The translations under genes and the position numbers were made by a program. 13,756 bases of DNA from Spirogloea muscicola (taxonomy: Eukaryota; Streptophyta; Zygnematophyceae; Spirogloeales; Spirogloeaceae): the NCBI GenBank assembly GCA_009602725.1, contig WELB01000020.1:640312-654067 (forward strand), in the 5' to 3' direction. Shown here in pieces: positions 1 through 8,049 of the stretch. Each line of letters begins with the position of its first letter. Within the stretch, counting starts at the first letter, position 1. Below the pieces are notes generated by a model, which was not told where the DNA came from, did no database searches, and saw nothing but the letters and a program-made list of their open reading frames with translations.

Positions 1-62
1 CTCTCTCTCTCTCTCCCTCTCTCTCTCTCCGTCCCTCCCTCCCTCCCTTTCTCGCTCTCTCA
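1..62. repeat. CT-rich microsatellite
   Basis: The window opens with an almost pure pyrimidine tract of CT and CCCT units. It is a simple low-complexity repeat. It could be the edge of a longer tract outside the window, and no gene signal overlaps it. Confidence 0.9.
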
Positions 63-242
63 CCCCCATCCTCCCTACCGCCCCATGCTCTCGCGCGCGC
101 CATCCCGCCTCCCCCTCTCCATTGTTTTCTCCTGAAGGCCGTCCGCCATGGCCCTCGGGGGAACCCCTTAGCCTCGGCCGGGCGCCATTCGCCGAACCCC
201 ACGTCGACGCCTCGCCCCAAGCAAGCGCGGCCACATTGACTG

Positions 243-517
243 GAGGTTGGAAGAGGCCAGCCCAAAGAAATGGACAAAGAGTGGCGCTAGGAGCCGGCCT
301 GCAACCCGCGTCGCGTAAATCGAGAAAGTAAAGCTCATTCCAAAGGGGGCGAGGTGCTGTAAAACACGAGCTAGTCCAATTTAAGGCAGTGGCTGGAAAA
401 GGACCAGCCCAAAAAGCAATGGACAAGGTCCGAAGAGCCGAAAGGCGCCTAAATCACACAGCTTTGCACGAGACTACAGCGGAATTTTCGGACAAGATCC
501 GAAAGGCCGGAAAGCGC
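243..517 (-). repeat. Reverse-strand copies of the hairpin repeat family
   Basis: Two clear copies and one partial copy of a dispersed repeat lie here on the minus strand. Read on that strand, the copies at about 243-280 and 385-446 contain a TTTGTCCATT or CTTGTCCATT box, a T-rich stretch, a GGGCTGG core and a matching CAGCC-like arm. The copy at 385-446 continues with CAGCCACTGCC and TTGGA, as the forward copies near 5 kb and 7.2 kb do. The piece at about 490-517 keeps only the leading CTTTCGGATCTTGTCC part. No transposase or other protein-coding sequence is visible with them. Confidence 0.65.
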
Positions 518-559
518 TGAAGCACACATCTAAGCAAGCATCGCGAAGTCTTGATTTCT

Positions 560-1569
560 CAATATAGCTGTGAAGCTGTAGAGCCATCACAGACCAAGGG
601 CTGGATCTCCGTGGCTGAGCACTTCATTGTGCTCATTGCTCTGCAAGGATGTGTCCAAATTGTGCCTTGACGTCGTCCGCCTATGATGGTAGTGGCGCTC
701 GTTTGTATCCCCGCTTCTGAGCTCACGAGAATATACATTTGTCGACTGCATATTCTCCCTTTCTAGTGTTTGCACTCCATGTGGATGACAATCCGTATTA
801 GTAGATCATTAAGACATGTGCCTGATGGCAACTACTTTTCATATGTCTTTAGTATGTAGCTACATATGCTTGACTGCAACTTTGACTAATTGCATGAGAC
901 AACAACTCAAAACCTACTCATGTGCACATGTCAAATAGCACGACTAGTATGTAGAGAGATACATATCTTGGGGACATATTTTCATTTTTAGAAGTTACAT
1001 GATGATGTGCAAGTTGTGCAAGTAAATTTATTGTGGGACACTATAATTTCGTCCAGTTATCTACTGCGGTGAAGTACAGGTCAACACAATGATATCAAGA
1101 TGTTTCATGTTTGATGATTGTATGATATTTCAAACTTGCATCATCGCTTTCTTTAATATCTAAGCATTCATATACAATCATCAATTCAAGTTACTTCACG
1201 TTTGCAACTATGAATGCGCTAATGTTGACAAAGTCAAAAGCTGCTAAAAGTTGGACACTTGCATCTGCGAAATACCAACAAGATATGGTATTGGCTTTTA
1301 AGGCCGACTCGTTCACGATTGTGTACTTCCGACGGGCATGACGGGCATCACAGCAAAAATATAGGCATATATACAGTGACGACGAACATTGCACGGTGTT
1401 GTAAAGGCACATACTACTTAGTCCTTCAACTTGTGTTAAGTACAATTTGCACCACTGAGGTTAAATCGCTCCATTTTCACAAATTCTTATAGCTGGCTTT
1501 CGTGTGCACGAAATAGCATAAATCGACACAGCCAACGATATTCACCAGAGTTCTCAGTATAACCAACAT
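560..1569. other. AT-rich gene-free stretch downstream of the cupin gene
   Basis: About 1 kb of clearly more AT-rich sequence than its flanks lies just downstream of the cupin stop codon. Open frames are short and none resembles a known protein. On the minus strand an AATAAA hexamer occurs at 1027-1032, about 540 bases past the cupin stop, which is far for a poly(A) signal and may be chance. I see no RNA gene or mobile-element coding sequence here. Confidence 0.5.
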
Positions 1570-4080
1570 CTAGAGGTCAAATTCAGCTTTCAAGTAGTCA
1601 CGGATGGTAATTGCCACGTCAGCTTGCTCCTTGCCATTGCGTGTAACGCTTCGGAGAATACTGGAAGGTGGTACATACAACAATCTGGTCAGCGAAGCTT
1701 CTTACTTACAAATTGAATTACCCAGTATCTAACAATATACAGCAGAACTTAATTCTGGAGGTTAAAGCCTGACCAATGCCACGTGTAAATCCTTCCAGTG
1801 ATTTTCAGAGTGCAAAGCGTACCTCTTCTCCTTAACCACTTCAAGACCCTCAGTCCCAGCCACCTGCCAGTAAGAAGCCACAGTCAGTGTCTGCAGATTG
1901 TGCAGATGTGAGACAGTTGTACAGTTGTATGATTTGTTACGGTATGACAGTCTTCTGAACATGCATCCCTAATCACCACCACATGACAAGATCAGTAATA
2001 GGAAACTTTCGGGAGTACTTTGGTACAGGACATTATCAAGATTGACTGCAAACTCCAAGGCTGCAAAGGCTTCAACACTGCAAGATAATGACTGATTACC
2101 ATAGTTAATAGGAACAGTTTTGGCACAATAAGTACATCTCCACATTCCACCTTGGTGTCAAGTCCCTTGTGACCGTCAGGGTAAGCAATCTCAACTCTTC
2201 CAGTCTCCTCAATGACGTCCACAATTTTGGCTGCATGCAATGTCCGGCCTGGAGCAGAAATGGCATCTGCCTGCGCAAGGGGGGGTGGAAAATCTCGAGA
2301 TTACTCTGCTAAACAGCAAGAGGGAAATACTAACAGGCAGAAGAGTGCGCTGTCACCTGTAGCACAATAAGAAGGGGCGAACCAGTCCAAGTAGTGTTGA
2401 GGAGAAGTCGCAACACGCACCTCAAGTTTCAAATGCGCCACTGAGAGCCACACTGCCTTGAGAATGGGGAGCTTGAACGAGTTAACAACAAAGAGGCAGC
2501 CACCATCCTCAACCACAAGTTCTGGGGGAGAGTCAGGAGATTACACCAGATCTCCAAAGACACTGTTGTCGCTCTCCACAGGTAGGGAGACCTGCAAAGC
2601 AACAAAAGAGAAGCTTGCTGCCTTAGTACTGCAGCAAACGACCTCGAGTTGTGCCCAGTGTCCCCATCTCCTTCAAAAGCATGAAGATAAACCCTATTAC
2701 CTTCTTCTCCACCTTGATGATAGCAGTCTTCTCCTGGGCAGATAGAAGCTTCTCAACCACTTCCTCATCGACATCCCAAGTAGCCGCTAACACATCGGCA
2801 CTGCAAAGATCAAAATGAAAGCATCAGCTACATTACATGATTATCACAACACATGATTATCACAACAATAGCAATGCACAGCATGGCAGCTATTACTGGA
2901 TAGATTTGTATGTAGCACAGCACGCTCAGGTACAGTGAGCCAGATTAAACCAGTGATGGGGTGTAGTGAATCACCTGAAGCTGTGCAGATTACCACCAGT
3001 GCTGTTCGCCTTCCCGCCAACCAAGTGGAAGGCAGTGTACTTTCCACTCCTCGGACCATTTGACGTGTCAGCAACCCCAAAGATCCTGAAGGGCTTCTCA
3101 CCGCAATTGTAGGCCCAGAAAGCCCAACCTGCTGGTGTTACCAACACATCGCCCTTTGTCAGATACCTGCATTCAACGTATAATAATACGTGAGACAAGT
3201 ATATACACCAGAGAGGCTGCGTTTGAGGTTGATGCTATCTGACATCCAATGCCAGTAGGAAGAAGGACCCTTTGTTACGTATCACTTGCGAGCTCACTGG
3301 CAGACTCTCATGTAGACCAGTCTTACTAAGATGCCATGTAGACATAAAGTGAAAAAAGTCCTGTTCTTGCTGCCAAGCGGTGTCAAAAATAATGATGAAA
3401 TTATCGTTGTCATTTTCCCATCAAGAGAGTGGACAAACCCGACAGGAAGAAACTGTGATGAAATATTATGCAGATCTGCACATCTGCTTACCTGACATTG
3501 GTGAGAATGCCAAAAGGCGTGATTAAGCCCACCGCAGTATGGCCCTCGAGCACATAGCTGAGTTGAGACGCATCAGTGTACTTGGGCGCAGCAAGAAGCC
3601 CTGCGGCTCAAGGCAAACCAAGGCTGCTCCAACGTTCGCCTCCTGTTTATACACTGTCTTTTAGTCAGTCTTTCATTCCAAGGTGCATAGTCACGGCGAC
3701 AGATCAGCAACAGGTGTGTCAAGCAAAACAAAATCAAAGAAGCGCCAAGCACTCATGCACATCGAGAATGTCTGCTCATACGCGCTACATTGTCAACAGA
3801 TAGCAATGGTCAGGGCAATATCAACGCTTGACGCAAACTTATTACATCATGCACAGTAGGGGACACCACAGAGGAGAAAGGGGGAGAATATTGACACTGA
3901 CACCTCTATAAGCTTGAAGTCGGAGCTCCAGACGGAGACGCTGCCGCCCTCAGTATCGATCATTGCAATAGGCTCGGGTGCCACGAACGTGTCGCTGCCC
4001 AGCGATGCAGCGGAGGCGGCGAGGGAGTAGGCGAGGAGGAGGCTCAGAGCGACGGTGGAGGCCCAGCCGGAGACGGCCAT
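1570..4080 (-). CDS. Secreted two-cupin, 11S-globulin/legumin-like protein (possible pseudogene)
   Basis: Eight exons: 4080-3904, 3642-3492, 3166-2975, 2800-2701, 2591-2421, 2270-2100, 1863-1823, 1660-1570. All introns are GT-AG and their phases agree. The product would be about 364 residues, similar in length to single-chain plant legumin-like cupins. The ATG at 4080 opens a signal peptide with the hydrophobic core VALSLLLAYSLAASA, so export to the secretory pathway or vacuole is inferred. The N-terminal cupin includes YVLEGHTAVGLITP and KGDVLVTPAGWAFW. A linker follows (TWDVDEEVVEKLL), then the C-terminal cupin with VEDGG, AISAPG, GRVEIAYPDG and GDVLIVPK. I see no asparaginyl-endopeptidase NGxEET site, so classical processed storage globulin is unlikely. 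The role may be storage or a relative of that fold. The last 30 codons diverge from the family. Two lesions interrupt the frame: a missing base near 3577-3605 and TAA at 2541-2543. The family call is firm; functionality is doubtful. Confidence 0.82.
2541..2543 (-). other. In-frame TAA in cupin exon 5
   Basis: Exon 5 (2591-2421) is open in one frame across 57 codons except codon 17, a TAA. Before it lies VFGDLV and after it SPDSPPELVVEDGG. In legumin-like cupins a tyrosine or other aromatic residue commonly occupies this place, just ahead of the PP and DGG motifs, so TAY to TAA is a simple explanation. Splicing around it would need an intron of about 25 bases and would break phase. Confidence 0.75.
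2835..2866. repeat. Perfect 16-bp tandem duplication in cupin intron 3
   Basis: The unit ACATGATTATCACAAC occurs twice, back to back, at 2835-2850 and 2851-2866. It lies within the intron between exons 3 and 4, so it does not affect the coding frame. Confidence 0.95.
3577..3605 (-). other. Apparent one-base frameshift in cupin exon 2
   Basis: Exon 2 starts in the phase dictated by exon 1 and reads EANVGAALVCLEPQG, a good cupin start. After this point the family-like sequence (KYTDASQLSYVLEG) continues only in the frame shifted by one missing base, and that second frame is the one that matches the phase of exon 3. The shift must lie between the two blocks, next to short CCC and GGG runs at 3599-3601 and 3584-3586. 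Without the missing base the frame hits TAA within exon 2. Confidence 0.8.
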
Positions 4081-4301
4081 GGCGGCTCGGCAGCGCCAAA
4101 GGGAGAGTGGTGGGGTAACTACCACACCGCTGAGCTATGCAAGTTTGGCAGGTTGAGAGAGACGAATGGGATCGAGAGATGAGCTCGCCCATAGAAAGCT
4201 TAGCTGATCTGTGTTGAGGATGAAAAAGATAGACAAGAGATTGCCCGGCAGCGCGGCTGGAGCTGGCGCGCGAGCGAGCGGGCCACGGCGGCGCCTTCCA
4301 T

Positions 4302-4357
4302 GGCGGGTCGCCATGGTGGGCCAGGCGGGTCGCCATGGGGGCCAGGCGGGCCCGGCC
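4302..4357. repeat. Short GC-rich tandem repeat, 21-22 bp unit
   Basis: A unit beginning GGCGGGTCGCCATGG occurs at 4302-4323 and 4324-4344 with one base of length difference, and a third, partial copy (GGCGGGCCCGGCC) starts at 4345. Each full unit contains an NcoI-like CCATGG palindrome. It lies about 200 bases upstream of the cupin start codon, so it may be in the promoter or 5' UTR region, but no function is evident. Confidence 0.8.
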
Positions 4358-4443
4358 GACTTGCTGCCGTGGCGGGCTGCAAGCCGGGCCAGCTCAGGCG
4401 ACTGCCATGGACCCTTTATTACTGAGTGATTCTCCTGTAGCTC

Positions 4444-5640
4444 TTTGGATTTTGTCCATTCTTTTTTGGCTGGCTTCTGCCAGCCCCCTCTCTTCTATGG
4501 GCGAGCTTTTCCTTCCGTTGGACCCCGGGCCCGGCAGACTGGCGGCGCCTCCCGATCTGGCGTGCTCGAGGCTGGCCCGGGGCCGGCCCGCCATCTGGCC
4601 TGGCACCAAGTTGGCCCCCCCGCCACAGTGGCTGAGCTTCCAGATCTTCCGGGTATGAGTGGGACCCGAAATTTGCGAGCCGGGCTTGGCTGGCATCTGC
4701 CACGTAGCTCCATGTTGCCAAGTCGGTTGCCATGTCGCGGGCATAGGTCCGCGCACGCCGCCGGCGAGCTGTGCGCTTGCAATGAAAGGGACGGCCAAGT
4801 AGAGCCAGCACATTGCTCGGGCAAAAGCTAGTCCCAGAAAGCGGCTGACACAGCGAAGCCCTAGGCTGAGGGGCTGACGTAACAGGCCCAAAGCACGGGG
4901 CTCTTTCAGCTCTTGGCTTGTTGCTTGCTTCTAGATTCTCTCCGGGCTGGCCTGTCACAGCCACCGCCCTCTCCTGGAAGCGTCCTTCTTCTTTGGCCCT
5001 GGCCAGGGGACCCACTTCCAGGAGCCCAGCATCTCTGATCTGCGGCTGCTTAGCAGGGGTTACTGAGTGTCTCGTAGCAGCTTTGTTTCTGTTACTTAGC
5101 GCTTCCCCTGGCCCCCTTCTCGTACTCTGTTCATTCTTTTTCGGGCTGGTTGTTCCAGCCCCTATTCTCAATGGGCGAGCACTTTCTTTTCCCTTCTTCT
5201 TTGGGCTGTCCTTTCCTTGTGGGCTAGCCTTTCACAGCCCCCGCCCAATTTCGAAGAGCTCACGTACTTGGGGCCGCCCACAGCCACTGCCGTATAGTAG
5301 AAGTGCTGTTCCTTCTTTCAGACCCTGCTTATTTCCTTTGGGCTGACCTTTCACAGACATTGCCTAATACAGGAAGTGCAGTATCTTCTGGTGGAGGGGA
5401 TATGTAGTACCCACAAGTCAGCATAGACGTCTTAGACAGGCTAACCGGGAGCCGGATCACCGCCACAAATGCAGTCGCCTTGACGCGCCCAGCAGGCTGA
5501 TGAATGGCCAAAGGCTGGAAGTGCTGCTAAACTAACAGGAGCCGCAACCTGAAGCACGCAACTGATGCCTGCCGAACCTTTCGGACCTTCTTCATCATTC
5601 TGGGGGCTTGCCTTTCACAACCCTCGCCCCCTTTTGAGAA
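4444..5640 (+). repeat. Forward cluster of the hairpin repeat family, about six copies
   Basis: Copies are centred near 4470, 4950, 5145, 5225, 5345 and 5610. The shared core is close to GGGCTGGCCTTTCACAGCC, whose ends (GGGCTG and CAGCC) can pair as a small hairpin. It is usually preceded by TTGTCCATTC or a relative, and often followed by ATTGCC or CCGCCC and then TGGAAG or CAGGAAG. The copies near 4470 and 5145 also share ATGGGCGAGC about 20 bases after the core. Spacing is irregular, about 80-480 bases, so this is not a simple tandem array. Copies differ at many positions and look old. Confidence 0.65.
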
Positions 5641-6258
5641 GCTGCTGCTTCTCTGAACAATGCTAGCATGCTACAAGCTGCCCCCACAAATGCAACGGCG
5701 CGCGTCAACCAGCTGGCCGGGACCCTGGAGATTTCTATAGTGCACAACCGAAAGAAAGTGGTCTTTCTGGAGCTGGTCCTTGTTGTGCCTCCCCTTCATG
5801 AGCTGTGCTTTCACCTTCTTACCTTAGCCTCTCTTAGCCTAGAGCTTCGCTTATGTGTAGGCCCAGTCTTTGCATCCGTTTTGCCTGGAAATGCACTGAC
5901 TCGACTTTGGCCTTCTTACTATTTTGTGCTTTGTGTGGGTTGCTGCCCGGCCAGGCACAGTTGGCATGGGAGCCTTCCGTTCGCGAGCCTTCATGAGTAC
6001 AAGATTGAGGAGGCGAGACCCGCCACTCCGGAGGTTGGCGACCACAATCAGACGCCACACATATACTTTGCCAGCGAGGGTTTCTTGAGTTCATGGCAAT
6101 CATGCCCGACACCTCTATTGCCGGTTGGCACCCAGCCTTGCGAACAATGCCAACATAGCATCTCCTCATAGATGGGGGGAAGTTAAGCGCTTACCACCCG
6201 AGAGCAGTGAAAGGGGTTGCCTGTCGGTCGATCACACGGCGTCGCTTGCAGACTGCGA

Positions 6259-6281
6259 ATTATATATATATATATATATAG
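6259..6281. repeat. (TA)n microsatellite
   Basis: A run of about ten alternating TA units interrupts GC-rich surroundings. A 10-base C run at 6301-6310 and a G run at about 6530-6538 lie near it. These are simple sequence tracts with no gene evidence. Confidence 0.95.
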
Positions 6282-7032
6282 TAAGTTCAGACAGCAGCGG
6301 CCCCCCCCCCTGAGGTCGATGGCGCTCGAGGTGACTGACGTTTGGCCGCTTCAAAGCAGGCAGGTGGCAAGCAGTGGCCTCACGGTCATCACAGCACTGC
6401 TCCATTTGGATCCACGGACAGTGGACGGACAAGTCGTTCTTGTCCTCCTGGCTAAGGACGACTTGTGCGTACAATATGAAAGTGCACTTGGCAGGAGGAG
6501 CACAAGCGCCATCGGTACTGAGCAAGGTTGGGGGGGGGTAAACGGAGACTGCCCTTGATAATACGCCGTGATCGTGGGTGCATCGTCAGTCCATACGAGC
6601 AGCTGCAGGCGGGGCCCGGTCCTCACTACCACCTTCTCGTCATTCCCCCGCTTACAAGATGCCGCGCCCTGGGATACGGCCCTGCAGCTTTTTCCCACCA
6701 GCCACGGCAAGTACGAACATCTTGCCACGTTTCGAATCAGGGTGCCGCCAATTGGCGGTGACGGAGCGCGCGGCGGGCGATGTTCCTACCAGCCATGATC
6801 CTGAAGTGTCAACCAACTGAGCGGTCTTGGCCTTCTGCGTGCTGGCCGTGCACTCGCTGCGGCCTTCCGGCTTTCGGCAGGGGAGTTAATTTTCCGGCAG
6901 CTGGTTTGTCGGATTTGAGGCTCCTCACTCCTAAGTACTTTCCGCCGGCTAGCTACTCAGACTTGCATCTCCTAACTCGAGGTTACTGAGCGTTCCCTGG
7001 CTGATGTCTTAGTCCTAGTCCTCCGTACTCCG

Positions 7033-7345
7033 GCTCCTTCAGACCTTGTCCATTCCTTTGGGCTGGCCTTTCCCAGCCACCAGTCAATCTGGCCGCGCTT
7101 CCTTTAACCACTGAGTGGTCCATCCTCCCCCCGTTTTGCCATAGCTTCTTCAGGCCCCTTCGTAGTTGCTAAGCGGGTTTGGCCCCTTCGGCCTCTTGTC
7201 AATTCTTTTCGGGCTGGCTTTTCACAGCCATTGCCTCCGTTGGGAGTGTCACTTCTTCTGCGCTTTTCGGCCCCTTGTAGACCTTGAACAGTGCTTCGGG
7301 CCGGCCTCTCACAGCCATTGCCGTAAACTGGAAGAGCCGTTTGCT
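7033..7345 (+). repeat. Second forward cluster of the hairpin repeat, three copies
   Basis: Three of the best-preserved copies have cores at about 7060, 7211 and 7298. Each shows a leading box (ACCTTGTCCATTCC in the first, CTTGTCAATTC in the second, ACCTTGAACAG in the third), then GGGCTGGCC or GGGCCGGCC, then TTTCCCAGCC, TTTCACAGCC or TCTCACAGCC. The last two continue as CATTGCC followed by a G-rich TGGAAG or TGGGAG segment. The last two cores are 87-88 bases apart, which may be close to the natural unit length. Confidence 0.7.
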
Positions 7346-7860
7346 TGTTGGCCCACGCTCGCCAGCAACTTGAAAGCCGACGCTGCTTGTACAGAAGAAG
7401 TTGCACAAGCACAAGGACCACCCGGCGGGTGACACCTTTTACCACCTAGCCATGGACATCCATGGGTGTTACGGGGGTCGGTGGTCCTCGTTACTTTCGC
7501 TGCTGGCATCTCAAGCTGACCAGCGGCGCCGGGAACAGGGTGCAGCACTTCCTGGAGGCTCGGTGCCTTCAGGTCTTGTGTCCTGCTACCGCATGGGATT
7601 GCCTATATCTCTCCCAAGCGCTTGTTTTGCACCGCCGCGCCGGTCGCGCCCTTGCAGCAGCCTCTGGCTTGCGCAGCGGGGTTGCTGGTCCTCCCCTCAG
7701 CTCATCTGACTTCCTACTGCTGACACGGGGGTATGGAGGGCGCCCTGTCTAGCCTTTGGCTCCGTCATGAACACCTGTATGCATCTGGCTGGCAGTTTAC
7801 AGCCGATTCTTTGACATCAGTAGCCGCATTCCTTCTTTGTACAGGGCTGACTTTTCGCGC

Positions 7861-7900
7861 CCGCCACCGCCGCCGCCACCGCCGCCGCCGCCGCCGCCGC
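7861..7900. repeat. CCG/CCA triplet repeat
   Basis: About thirteen CCG or CCA triplets lie upstream of the likely start codon of the unknown gene. In the frame of that gene they would encode polyproline, but no ATG precedes them in frame, so a 5' UTR position is more likely unless an upstream exon exists. The undetermined base at 7912 follows directly, which fits a hard-to-sequence GC tract. Confidence 0.9.
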
Positions 7901-8049
7901 TGCCGCGAGCGNGCCGCGCGGAGGCGGCGCAGACGGCCGATGCTGCCGCCTCAGCGGCGTGGCCATCAGCTGTGCCGTCAACGGCGCGGCTGAGTCTCGC
8001 CGCCCCGGCTGACCGGGCGGCGGCGTCGGCCAGGCGAGGCAAGGCGCTC

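Larger units (their letters stand above)
4081..8049. other. Long repeat-rich spacer between divergent genes
   Basis: Nearly 4 kb separates the cupin start codon from the first likely start codon of the next gene. Several open frames of 60-250 codons exist on both strands, but they overlap each other, are made of the hairpin repeat or of GC-biased low-complexity sequence, and resemble no protein I know. Both promoters should lie here; I see no convincing TATA box at a sensible distance from either gene. A good splice-acceptor-like site (pyrimidine run ending in TACAG) at 7843 hints that the downstream gene may have an upstream 5' exon in this spacer. Confidence 0.5.

Noticed and set aside
1570-1660. 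Dynein light chain (LC8)-like fragment in the last cupin exon
   Set aside because: ADVAITIRDYLKAEFD loosely recalls the IKKEFD region of LC8, but the following diagnostic TWHCIVG block is absent and the exon joins the cupin in phase.
2521-2547. Mini-intron removing the cupin TAA
   Set aside because: The GT at 2546 and AG at 2522 would bound an intron of about 25 bases and leave incompatible phases.
4419-5171. 250-codon open frame on the minus strand
   Set aside because: It runs through the hairpin repeats (similar PKKN-Q segments come from two repeat copies), overlaps open frames on the other strand, and resembles no protein. It looks like a GC-bias artefact.
5668-6171. 167-codon open frame on the plus strand
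   Set aside because: No recognisable domain, a competing minus-strand frame over the same bases, and repeat-like surroundings. I cannot support it as a gene.
4444-7345. CRISPR-like array
   Set aside because: The repeats are degenerate, irregularly spaced and found on both strands, and the surrounding genes are spliced eukaryotic genes.
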